A program made the position numbers and the translations under genes. 20,895 nt of DNA from PALSA-1006 sp964571195 (GTDB lineage Bacteria > Pseudomonadota > Gammaproteobacteria > Burkholderiales > Gallionellaceae), in NCBI GenBank assembly GCA_964571195.1, contig CAZNAD010000027.1, forward strand, positions 1 through 20,895, read 5' to 3'. How positions within the stretch are numbered: position 1 is the stretch's first letter; every line of letters begins with the position of its first letter. The notes under the pieces are model-generated. The model did not search any database and was not told the DNA's origin. It saw only the letters and a program-made list of their open reading frames with translations. This document shows positions 13,987 to 20,895 of the stretch, piece after piece.

Positions 13987-15756
13987 ATGAAAACAGTCCT
14001 TCTCAGCGAAATCCTGACTGCCACGGTCAACACGGCCTCGCCGGAAATTGCGGTCTCTGAGGTGCTGGCACAGATGGCTAGCCTGAGCATCAGTTGCGTC
14101 GTCGCGGTGGATGCTGATCATCACCCGCTGGGCATATTCACCGAACGCGATGCGGTCAGGTTGCTGGCCGAGCGGCGCGGGCTGGGGATGCTCAAACTTG
14201 GCGAAGTGATGAGCACGCCGCCATTTTCGTCTTCCGCCGATATCGATTTTCGCGAAGCCTACCGCCTGCTTCAGGAACGCGGATTCCGCCATCTGGTCGT
14301 GGTCGATAAAGACAACAGGCTGAGAGGGATAGTCACCGAGGGTGATTTCTTGAAACGGCTCGATGTCGGTGATCTGTCCGAATTCAAGAGTACGGAAAAA
14401 GTGATGTCACGCAATATCGTGACGGTCGATATGGAGGCTTCGGTCGCGGATGCGGTGAGCCTGATGAGCCGGAACCGCTATAGTTGCGTGGTGGTGACGC
14501 GGAACCAGATCCCGCATGGGGTTGTGACCGAGCGGGATGTGGTGAAGCTGGCGCAGGTGGATGCTGATTTCAGCACTATCCCCGTCAGTAGTGTGGTGCG
14601 CACTCCCTTGATCACCGCGTCTCCGGGAATGGCATTGCCTGATGCGATCAGGCTGATGGAAAGACATGCGATCCGTCATCTGGTGGTGACCGATCAGGAT
14701 AAATTGCTCGGTTTGGTGACGCGCCACGATCTGGTCAAGACATTGCAGGGCGGTTATGTGCATTTCCTGCATGAAACCATACAGATGCAGCGTCAGGAGT
14801 TATTCAAGCTCAGCCAGCAGCGCAGTCTGTTCAAATTGCATGATGCCGCACTGGCTGCATCAGCCAATGCCATTTTTATCGCGGATCGGCAGGCCGTGAT
14901 CCAGTGGGCTAATCCGGCTTTCTCCAGACTGTCGGGCTACACCCTCGAAGAAACGGTGGGCTGTCGTATACAGGATTTGGTCAAGTCCGGTGAGCAGCCG
15001 CCGGAATTCTATGTGCAGCTTTGGGAAACACTCCTGAGCGGGCAGGTCTGGCACGGCGAAATTGTCAACCGGCGCAAGGATGGGACGTGCTACCCGGAAG
15101 AGATGACGGTCACACCGGTGCGGGTCGACAGTGAGGAGATTACGCACTTTATCGCCGTCAAGCAGGATATCAGCGACCGCAAACGCTCCGAGGCGCAGAT
15201 ACATGACCTGGCTTTCTATGATGTATTGACCCGACTCCCCAATCGCCGTCTGCTCAATGACCGGCTGGAGCAGGTGATGGCCGCGAGCAAACGTAGCGGT
15301 CATTATGCCGCGTTGATGTTCCTTGATCTGGATAACTTCAAGCCGTTGAACGACGAATACGGGCACGAGGTGGGGGATATGTTGTTGCAGGAGGCGGCAC
15401 ACCGCATCAGCAGTTGTGTGCGCGCGACGGATACGGTGGCCCGTTTTGGCGGCGATGAGTTCGTGGTGGTACTGAATGAACTGGAGTCGAGCCGCGACAA
15501 TTCGGTGATACAAGCCAGAATGATCGCAGACAAAATACGTGTCGCCGTATCTGAGCCTTATTCGTTGCTGGTCCGATCAGTACCTCCCGACAGCGCGGGG
15601 ATTTCGGTGACACATCACTGCACATCAAGTATCGGCGTGATGCTGTTTCTGGGGCACGATGCTTTCCCCGCAGAAATCATCAAACGGGCGGATATTTCCA
15701 TGTATCAGGCGAAAACGGCAGGTCGCAATCTGATTCGTTTTCATGATGCCAATTGA
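13987..15756 (+). CDS. Soluble 4xCBS-PAS-GGDEF diguanylate cyclase
   Basis: A 589-residue cytoplasmic protein without membrane segments. Four CBS motifs occupy about residues 1-60, 70-125, 137-190 and 200-255 (each ends in a version of GIxTERDxV). A short helix leads to a PAS domain with its PAC tail (about 285-398, NRRKDGTCYPEEMTV), then a GGDEF domain (405-585). The catalytic GGDEF (488-492) is intact and an I-site RxxD (Arg479-Asp482) lies five residues before it, so the enzyme should make c-di-GMP and be inhibited by it. CBS domains usually bind adenine nucleotides, which suggests control by energy state. No EAL domain follows. It begins 106 bases after radA and may have its own promoter; none is clear. 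Confidence 0.94.
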   Translation: MKTVLLSEILTATVNTASPEIAVSEVLAQMASLSISCVVAVDADHHPLGIFTERDAVRLLAERRGLGMLKLGEVMSTPPFSSSADIDFREAYRLLQERGFRHLVVVDKDNRLRGIVTEGDFLKRLDVGDLSEFKSTEKVMSRNIVTVDMEASVADAVSLMSRNRYSCVVVTRNQIPHGVVTERDVVKLAQVDADFSTIPVSSVVRTPLITASPGMALPDAIRLMERHAIRHLVVTDQDKLLGLVTRHDLVKTLQGGYVHFLHETIQMQRQELFKLSQQRSLFKLHDAALAASANAIFIADRQAVIQWANPAFSRLSGYTLEETVGCRIQDLVKSGEQPPEFYVQLWETLLSGQVWHGEIVNRRKDGTCYPEEMTVTPVRVDSEEITHFIAVKQDISDRKRSEAQIHDLAFYDVLTRLPNRRLLNDRLEQVMAASKRSGHYAALMFLDLDNFKPLNDEYGHEVGDMLLQEAAHRISSCVRATDTVARFGGDEFVVVLNELESSRDNSVIQARMIADKIRVAVSEPYSLLVRSVPPDSAGISVTHHCTSSIGVMLFLGHDAFPAEIIKRADISMYQAKTAGRNLIRFHDAN

Positions 15757-15844
15757 ATGGTTAGAGCGAAAAGTGATTTTTGCTGCAAACTGATAGAGGC
15801 CGGTTTTTCAAGCAAGTCCATCATCTTCGTCAGACAGTCGATTT

Positions 15845-16879
15845 ATGCCAAACAATAACGAGTCTCGCTGGTCCCATCCGCACACCTTCCACCAAAGCAA
15901 TTCCGCCGCAGAGCGGGGTACACGCGCCGTGATGTGGATCACGGCGACGATGATGGTAGTGGAGATCGCTGCGGGATGGTGGTTTAACTCGATGGCGTTG
16001 TTGGCGGACGGTTGGCACATGAGTTCGCATGCTTTTGCCATCGGGTTGAGCGCCTTTGCCTACGCGGCAGCACGGCGTTATGCGGATGACCCGCGCTTTG
16101 CCTTTGGCACCTGGAAGATCGAGATACTGGCGGGTTTTGCCAGCGCCATTTTCCTGCTCGGTGTTGCCGCGATGATGGTATTCGGTTCGGTGGAGCGGTT
16201 GTTTTCGCCGCAAGCTATCCATTATCAGGAAGCGATCATTGTTGCGATCATCGGCCTGTTGGTGAATATCGTTTGTGCCATGATCCTCGGCCATGCCCAT
16301 GAAGGACATGACCATACACATGCTCACCGGGCCGCTTCCGGTGCGGCTCCCCATGCGCCACAGGCATATCGTCAGGTAGCGCCATCCTCCCATCATCGGA
16401 CACGCCGTCATGAGCACTCCAGACATCATCATCACCAACACCATCACGATTTGAATCTCAAGTCGGCTTATCTGCATGTCATTGCGGATGCGGCAACTTC
16501 TGTACTGGCGATCATTGCGCTGGTAGGGGGCTTGTTGTACGGCTGGTCGTGGCTGGACCCGGTGATGGGTATTGTTGGTGCGCTATTGGTGGCGATCTGG
16601 GCCAGGGGGTTGTTGCTCGATACGGGGAAGGTGCTGCTTGATCGGGAGATGGATCATCCTGTGGTGGCGGATATCCGCGCGACCATTGAATTGGCAGATG
16701 ATTCCGATGAAACCCGAGTCACAGATTTGCATGTCTGGCGCGTCGGCAAGGATGCTTATTCCTGTGCGGTCAGTATTGTCACCCGAAGTATGCTGCTGAC
16801 GCCGGAGCAGGTGCGGGATCAGTTAAGCCGGCATGGGGAGATTGTGCACACGACAATCGAAATTCATCGTTACGGTTGA
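15845..16879 (+). CDS. dmeF: DmeF-like cation diffusion facilitator, Co/Ni efflux
   Basis: A 344-residue CDF antiporter of the inner membrane with six predicted helices. The N-terminal HPHTF segment, ADGWHMSSHAFAIG (54-67) and DDPRFAFGTWKIEILAGFASA (81-101, quoted only in part elsewhere) are the features that mark the DmeF branch, known for Co2+ and Ni2+ efflux. The second metal site of helix 5 is present as HVIADAATS (211-219). Between helices 4 and 5 is a long histidine-rich loop (residues 150-201, with HSRHHHHQHHHD near its end) that could bind metal in the cytoplasm. The ribosome binding site is weak. Its last ten bases overlap the end of the convergent metalloprotease gene. The metal assignment rests on family resemblance. 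Confidence 0.85.
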   Translation: MPNNNESRWSHPHTFHQSNSAAERGTRAVMWITATMMVVEIAAGWWFNSMALLADGWHMSSHAFAIGLSAFAYAAARRYADDPRFAFGTWKIEILAGFASAIFLLGVAAMMVFGSVERLFSPQAIHYQEAIIVAIIGLLVNIVCAMILGHAHEGHDHTHAHRAASGAAPHAPQAYRQVAPSSHHRTRRHEHSRHHHHQHHHDLNLKSAYLHVIADAATSVLAIIALVGGLLYGWSWLDPVMGIVGALLVAIWARGLLLDTGKVLLDREMDHPVVADIRATIELADDSDETRVTDLHVWRVGKDAYSCAVSIVTRSMLLTPEQVRDQLSRHGEIVHTTIEIHRYG

Positions 16880-17697
16880 ATGTTTTTATGGGAGGCGTAG
16901 AGGAGGGCGTTTTCGTTCAGGGCGCGGGCGGCATCGCCGATTATAGGATCGCCGCAGCGCTGTTTTAAGCCGCAGCGTTTGTCGTGTATGCGCGGATTGG
17001 AGAACAGGGGCAAGTTACCTTTGTCGTTGCCCATGATTTCGCGCATGCGTCCGCCTACCATGATGTCGCCGAATTCTCCCTCTTGCCGGATGCCGTCACA
17101 GTTGCCCTCGGCATAACCGTTGGCATAAGGGGTGATGGCTGAAGTATGGCTATGCTGAGGATCGCAATTACCCACCTGTGTGCCGTGGTTCAACCCCATC
17201 AGATGTCCCAGTTCATGGGCAATGGTATGCGCGCCGCACATAAAATGGACCACAGCGAAGGCTTTGCGCGGATCGGAGACTGCGGCCACACTTTGGTTCA
17301 CCGCGTAAGCACGTCCGCAACCCGGTTTGCCCAGTACCGTGAGTTTGTTCACCATGGCGATGGTGTAGTCGGCACGGGCATCGTGCGTTTTTTGGAACAT
17401 GGCCGCGAACGCTTTGCGTTCATGCGCCATGTCATCGATGATTTGCACATCATCCGCCGTGGTGATGGCGGTGAATTCAATCTGTGCAATCTCGGCTTTG
17501 AGGGCGACTTCGCTATTGCGATAGTAGCTATTCAGCACATCCACATAAATCTTGAGCGTGTCCCGTGTGATTTTGCGTTGTGCTTCAGTAACGCCTAGCT
17601 CATCACTCACGATGAAATGGATGCCGATAGTCTCAGCCCGGGCGAGGGTTATGCTCAGCAACCAAAGTAACGCAATGGCGATGCGCTGTCTCGTCAT
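16870..17697 (-). CDS. Secreted metzincin-type zinc metalloprotease
   Basis: A 275-residue exported protein. Residues 1-21 are a signal peptide ending LARA. The zinc site HELGHLMGLNH (161-171) fits HExxHxxGxxH, the metzincin signature, with the third histidine present. Downstream, GDIMVGG (210-216) or REIMGND (219-225) may supply the methionine turn, and LFSNPRI (231-237) matches the segment seen after the turn in reprolysin-like bacterial proteins. Six cysteines in the mature part (127, 154, 178, 200, 242, 248) fit disulfide bonds outside the cytoplasm. No propeptide cysteine switch is obvious. The ATG overlaps the stop of the upstream nucleotidyltransferase-kinase gene as ATGA, so the two are translationally coupled. 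The substrate is unknown. Confidence 0.85.
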   Translation of the reverse strand: MTRQRIAIALLWLLSITLARAETIGIHFIVSDELGVTEAQRKITRDTLKIYVDVLNSYYRNSEVALKAEIAQIEFTAITTADDVQIIDDMAHERKAFAAMFQKTHDARADYTIAMVNKLTVLGKPGCGRAYAVNQSVAAVSDPRKAFAVVHFMCGAHTIAHELGHLMGLNHGTQVGNCDPQHSHTSAITPYANGYAEGNCDGIRQEGEFGDIMVGGRMREIMGNDKGNLPLFSNPRIHDKRCGLKQRCGDPIIGDAARALNENALLYASHKNIQP

Positions 17698-20135
17698 GCA
17701 GATTGCGGCGTGTTGCGTGAGTTGACGAATCCTGCAATAGCCAGCGCGCGTTTCTTGCGTAAATCATCACCCGGGTGTTCCAGTAGTGCGCGCACTTCAC
17801 GCGTGAACTTGATCAATCCGACCAGTTCAATCCATTGCGCCAGTTTTTTATTCTCTTTAGCGTTGAGCGGGCTGTGGGCTGAATAGGCTGCAATGAAGGC
17901 ATCGAAGCGGGCGAAATCTGCCAGGTGGATATATTGCTCGGCAAGCGAGAATTCAAAAGCTCCATCCACTACATCGGCGATGCGCGGGCCGAAATAGGCA
18001 TTATTGAAATCGAAGAATATCGAGCGGACTAGCGTGTCGGTCATGACATTTTTGGGTGTCACATCGCCGTGATTGTGCGTGAAGGGAATATCCGCATAGA
18101 GGGCATCTCGATTTTTGCGGGTGCTGAAGCGCTCTAATGAGGGGGCGAATTGCTGCAAGGCTGCTGCGATCTCTGGGCTGCTCCCGGTATGGTTCAGGTA
18201 TTCCTTGAACAGCGGTAGCCAGAGAGTGCAGATGTCTTCGAAAGTAAAGTTCTTGGACACATTCAGTGCTTGATCGAGTTGTACCTGATGGATGGCGGCC
18301 AGTGCGGCGCATGTCTTGTCGAGCGGATATTCCGGCTGCAACTGGGGCTCACCATCGATATGTTCAAACAGCAACGCGGGAAATCCCTCGATTTGTACCT
18401 GTTCTTGTGTGCTTGGAATCACGCCGGGGGTCTGGATGCCGCGCTCTTTCAGAAGGGAGATCAACTTTCCTTCATAGGCGGTATGTTCCTCGACGCGATT
18501 GCGTTTGTAATTACCGGAAACTTTGAAGAGTTTGAGCACGTAGCGAAGTCTGCCGCAGGACACTTTGTATAGGGCATTTTCCGTCGCGACATTGAGTTTC
18601 TCAATAGCCACGTTAGGCAGGGTGTATATCTCGCTCACGCGCTGTGCGATGTTGCTTTCCTCACCCGTGCGATTGATGATGCCGTCGCGAGTGCGGTCAT
18701 AGAACAGCTCAGATTCGAATTTTTTCAGGAATGCGTCTTTCTCTGTCCGGTGTTCGCGGGAGGGAAAGAAGACATAGGCATCAATCAAATGTTCGATGAG
18801 CGGCAGATGCGGATAGCTCTTGCGCCATTCGGCGATGCCTCCGGCAATCGGTATTTGCGTGATGTGGTAAATGGCGCATTGGTTGGAGGCTTCGTTTTGC
18901 TTGATGAGATGCCAATGCGCGGGAATATCTGCTTCGTGCGCTGGGTCAATCTCGATCAATATGTCTACATCGGAGCCGAGTTTAACTTGCGGGCCGTTGA
19001 CGAAAGGGGCAAGGTAACGCCCCATTTCGCCGCGCAGCGCCGAACCCATCAAATAGATTTTATCGACACATGCGTATGCGGCGACTTCATCATGCAGGGT
19101 GTCGCGGACTTGTTTTAGCAGCGCTTCCTGTTCAATGGGGGGCAGGTTGCGCTTAGTGGGCTTAACAAACCACAGTTTGAGACCGACCAGAAAATCTCCC
19201 CATGTCTTGTAGAGTGTCGCGGCTTCGCTTTTGCCGCCTTGGCTGGTGACGCTATAGGGGAAGATGACTTGCTGGTTTGCGGAAGAGTAGAGCCATGATT
19301 GCTGGTTGATATCGACATTCAACGTTTTTCCCGAGCTCAGGGCGAAATATAGATCAAGCACTTGGCATTTGATGTGATTTAGTTCGTCCGGGTTGATGGA
19401 ACTCGCATTGCGCGATAGGAAGTCAACCAGCCTTTCGGTGGACTTGTTGCCGCGAATACGTTTGTAATCCAAAGTGGACTGCTGAGTATTTACTTTGGCG
19501 ATCACTTTTAGGGATGCTCCCTGATAGCGATGCTCATACTTTTGCGCATCCAGCGTGAAACCAATGAGTTTGAATATTTCACGTATCTTTGGGAAATGGT
19601 AGGGCGCTACGGCGATAGCCAGTATCTCTCCCGGTACGTTACCCGCATCCATAGTGAAGTCGACATCGTTGTCTTCCAGCAGCGCCAGAACTTCATCGTA
19701 ACTGCGGGCATATGGGCTATCCACATCCAGACTTTTAAACAGTTGCGCGATTTGGCGAAATTCGGCTTCATTGAATAGAAGTTTGTAGTTGCGGCAATGA
19801 AAGTGAAATCCGTCGCTGCATTCCTCCAGAGAGAAACGCTGGGGGTGATATTTAACATCATGCTTGAGCAGAGATTCGGTCCAGATGCGCACATCATCCT
19901 GATTAGCATTGGGGAGCTTTCCATCCTGGTAGTTTTTTTCTTCGATGATGGTTTGAAGTTCCTGAGATTGTTTGCGAAATGCCTCGCAAATATCCTCGAA
20001 CTCACCACGGCTTAATTCGATACGCAGGTCGCGATAGTGGATGTGGATGTTCTCTTCCATGTCGAGAAAAAAGTGCTGATGGCGCTGTTTGCCCAGCATA
20101 TTGCTCCGGTAAAGCATTTTCTTGATGACGCCCAT
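17694..20135 (-). CDS. Nucleotidyltransferase-phosphotransferase fusion protein, unknown substrate
   Basis: A cytoplasmic protein of 813 residues (831 if ATG 20189 is used; numbers here follow the longer form). Residues 41-72 and 119-152 are two related copies of a module with pattern hHhHxRxxxxxhxxxEF. Residues 155-345 are unassigned. A Pol-beta-type nucleotidyltransferase core follows: MGSALRG (381-387) and SDVDILIEID (406-415) supply the GS and DxD elements, with an unusually long gap. The C-terminal part is an aminoglycoside phosphotransferase/choline kinase-like fold: a lysine in YVLKLF (550-555), the catalytic loop HNHGDVTPKN (705-714) and the metal-binding FFDFNN (725-730). ATG 20135 was chosen for its GGAGAA. 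The protein may transfer a nucleotide and a phosphate to a small molecule or another protein; no substrate can be named. Confidence 0.85.
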   Translation of the reverse strand: MGVIKKMLYRSNMLGKQRHQHFFLDMEENIHIHYRDLRIELSRGEFEDICEAFRKQSQELQTIIEEKNYQDGKLPNANQDDVRIWTESLLKHDVKYHPQRFSLEECSDGFHFHCRNYKLLFNEAEFRQIAQLFKSLDVDSPYARSYDEVLALLEDNDVDFTMDAGNVPGEILAIAVAPYHFPKIREIFKLIGFTLDAQKYEHRYQGASLKVIAKVNTQQSTLDYKRIRGNKSTERLVDFLSRNASSINPDELNHIKCQVLDLYFALSSGKTLNVDINQQSWLYSSANQQVIFPYSVTSQGGKSEAATLYKTWGDFLVGLKLWFVKPTKRNLPPIEQEALLKQVRDTLHDEVAAYACVDKIYLMGSALRGEMGRYLAPFVNGPQVKLGSDVDILIEIDPAHEADIPAHWHLIKQNEASNQCAIYHITQIPIAGGIAEWRKSYPHLPLIEHLIDAYVFFPSREHRTEKDAFLKKFESELFYDRTRDGIINRTGEESNIAQRVSEIYTLPNVAIEKLNVATENALYKVSCGRLRYVLKLFKVSGNYKRNRVEEHTAYEGKLISLLKERGIQTPGVIPSTQEQVQIEGFPALLFEHIDGEPQLQPEYPLDKTCAALAAIHQVQLDQALNVSKNFTFEDICTLWLPLFKEYLNHTGSSPEIAAALQQFAPSLERFSTRKNRDALYADIPFTHNHGDVTPKNVMTDTLVRSIFFDFNNAYFGPRIADVVDGAFEFSLAEQYIHLADFARFDAFIAAYSAHSPLNAKENKKLAQWIELVGLIKFTREVRALLEHPGDDLRKKRALAIAGFVNSRNTPQSA

Positions 20136-20141
20136 GCCGAG

Positions 20142-20147
20142 TTCTCC
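20142..20147 (-). promoter_or_regulatory. Ribosome binding site that favours the 20135 start
   Basis: On the minus strand GGAGAA lies six bases before the ATG at 20135. The two upstream in-frame ATGs (20189, 20177) have no Shine-Dalgarno sequence and lie inside a palindrome. Confidence 0.6.
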
Positions 20148-20174
20148 AAAGATGGTCTGATGCGAATCACTTTT

Positions 20175-20190
20175 CATGCCGCGCGGCATG
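20175..20190. repeat. Perfect 16-bp palindrome in the leader of the fusion gene
   Basis: CATGCCGCGCGGCATG is a perfect palindrome 40 bases before the chosen start. It could be an operator for a dimeric regulator or, in RNA, could pair between molecules or fold poorly (no loop). It also contains the two upstream ATGs of the same frame. Confidence 0.55.
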
Positions 20191-20203
20191 CAATAACCAA
20201 GTC

Positions 20204-20209
20204 GTTATA
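20204..20209 (-). promoter_or_regulatory. Possible -10 box of the fusion-metalloprotease operon
   Basis: TATAAC on the minus strand lies between the RTX gene terminator and the palindrome; no convincing -35 box is seen. Transcription from here would place the palindrome at or just after the start of the transcript. Confidence 0.33.
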
Positions 20210-20240
20210 CGCAGATGATATCAGTTAACCATGCAGATAT

Positions 20241-20274
20241 AAAAAACGGAATTCCTGTGACAGGAATTCCGTTT
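20241..20274 (-). terminator. Strong intrinsic terminator of the RTX gene
   Basis: On the minus strand a perfect 14-bp stem (20244-20257 with 20261-20274, 3-base loop) is followed by a run of six T. It lies 25 bases after the RTX stop codon and separates that gene from the downstream operon on the same strand. Confidence 0.92.
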
Positions 20275-20299
20275 GGTTTGGACTGAAGAAGCTATCGTT

Positions 20300-20895
20300 T
20301 TACCATTCGATCTTGTCGATGTTGCTAAAGTCGATCGTTCCGTGTTCGGTAGTGATGCTGCCCGAGTGCCCGTCGGTGCTGATGGAGCCGTGTTCGCTGT
20401 TGTTGGAGATTTGATGACCGTCGATCTCCACTGTCCAGCCGCCGTGTGAAGATGGACCGCCACCGACATCCATCTCGATTACGTCAGTCCAGCCGCTGCC
20501 ACTACCTCCGTCCACCGTGGAATGGCCGGACACATCGCCGAAGGTGAAGGTGTCGTTACCTGAATCACCGTAGAGATGGTCGTTGCCGCCGGAGGCATGG
20601 ATAACATCATTGCCCGAGCCGCCGTGAACCGTGTCGTTGCCAGAACCGCCATCCAGATTGTCGTTGCCGCTACCACCGTCGATCGTATCGTTACCGGAGC
20701 CGCCAAGAATCGTGTCGTTACCGGAGCCGCCGCTGATCGTGTCATTGCCGGCACCACCATCGATGTTGTCGTTGCCACTAGAGCCATCTATGTTGTCTGC
20801 TTTGCTGCTGCCAGTGACATTGTGGGACGAATTATCTTCGCCATTGTTGTGGTCGCCATTGTTGTGGTCGCCATTGTTGTGGTCGCCATTGTTGT
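20300..20895 (-). CDS. RTX protein, C-terminal end, likely type I secretion substrate
   Basis: The last 198 codons of a protein whose start lies beyond the window; the frame is open from the TAA at 20300-20302 to the edge. From the N-terminal side there are DHNNG pentapeptide repeats, a short linker (EDNSSHNVT), ten RTX nonapeptides of the form GGSGNDTID that bind Ca2+ in a beta-roll, and a C-terminal part beginning TFTFGDVSGHSTVDGG, with WTDVIEMD and ending IDFSNIDKIEW. This C-terminal arrangement resembles the secretion target domain of large type I-secreted proteins, for which the C-terminal signal is uncleaved. Such proteins are often giant adhesins, but proteases and other RTX enzymes share the ending, and the functional part is not visible. 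A strong terminator follows. Confidence 0.9.
   Translation of the reverse strand, partial: NNGDHNNGDHNNGDHNNGEDNSSHNVTGSSKADNIDGSSGNDNIDGGAGNDTISGGSGNDTILGGSGNDTIDGGSGNDNLDGGSGNDTVHGGSGNDVIHASGGNDHLYGDSGNDTFTFGDVSGHSTVDGGSGSGWTDVIEMDVGGGPSSHGGWTVEIDGHQISNNSEHGSISTDGHSGSITTEHGTIDFSNIDKIEW
20543..20812 (-). repeat. Ten RTX nonapeptide repeats
   Basis: Ten consecutive 27-base units encode Ca2+-binding nonapeptides. The central ones are close to GGSGNDTID; the first (GSSKADNID) and the last two (ASGGNDHLY, GDSGNDTFT) are degenerate. Confidence 0.88.
20836..20895 (-). repeat. 15-bp tandem repeat coding for DHNNG
   Basis: GGTCGCCATTGTTGT (plus strand) occurs three times without a mismatch at 20851-20895, preceded by a 13-of-15 copy at 20836-20850. 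The array reaches the window edge, so its full length is unknown. It is in frame and encodes repeated Asp-His-Asn-Asn-Gly. Confidence 0.9.

Noticed and set aside
16870..17697. Metalloprotease as a LapG-type adhesin-releasing protease
   Set aside because: LapG is a cysteine protease; this protein has a zinc site. A functional link to the RTX protein is only positional and a terminator separates the genes.
20836..20895. CRISPR-like array at the window edge
   Set aside because: The 15-base units are directly adjacent with no spacers and are in frame inside a coding region.

Overview
The window looks like a chromosomal segment of a Gram-negative bacterium. The evidence is an outer-membrane protein, signal peptides, a type I-secreted RTX protein, maturation genes for a NiFe hydrogenase and several c-di-GMP signalling proteins. 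Protein similarities and moderately high GC suggest a betaproteobacterium, possibly of the iron-oxidising Gallionellaceae type; this is inference from memory, not a database result. No rRNA, tRNA, IS element, phage gene or CRISPR array was seen, and no gene-free stretch exceeds about 300 bases.

Layout. (1) Bases 1-2384, plus strand: the end of a hydrogenase maturation operon, with the C-terminal part of hypD, complete hypE and a NiCoT-family nickel/cobalt importer. (2) 2385-3405: a probable 37-residue exported peptide absent from a length-filtered ORF list, then a YfaZ-like outer-membrane protein on the minus strand, divergent from the next gene. (3) 3406-6117: a P2-type cation ATPase. (4) 6310-8628: an unfamiliar 772-residue protein with a PD-(D/E)XK/NERD-like nuclease signature, standing alone. 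(5) 8798-10417, minus strand: a COG2509-type FAD-dependent oxidoreductase. (6) 10537-15756, plus strand: a membrane HAMP-GAF-HD-GYP protein, radA and a CBS-PAS-GGDEF protein. (7) 15845-16879: a DmeF-like cobalt/nickel efflux protein. (8) 16870-20135, minus strand: a two-gene operon in which a large nucleotidyltransferase-kinase fusion is followed, with a 4-base ATGA overlap, by a secreted metzincin-type metalloprotease. (9) 20300-20895, minus strand: the C-terminal end of an RTX protein, closed by a strong intrinsic terminator.

How the parts fit. HypD and HypE build and deliver the Fe(CN)2CO group of NiFe hydrogenases, and the adjacent importer would supply nickel; DmeF at the other side can export excess Co/Ni. 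Predicted c-di-GMP synthesis (GGDEF) and breakdown (HD-GYP) lie on either side of radA, and the window ends in a secreted RTX protein of the type often linked to surface attachment, though no regulatory link can be shown here. The least explained parts are the coupled nucleotidyltransferase-kinase/metzincin operon and the lone nuclease-like protein.
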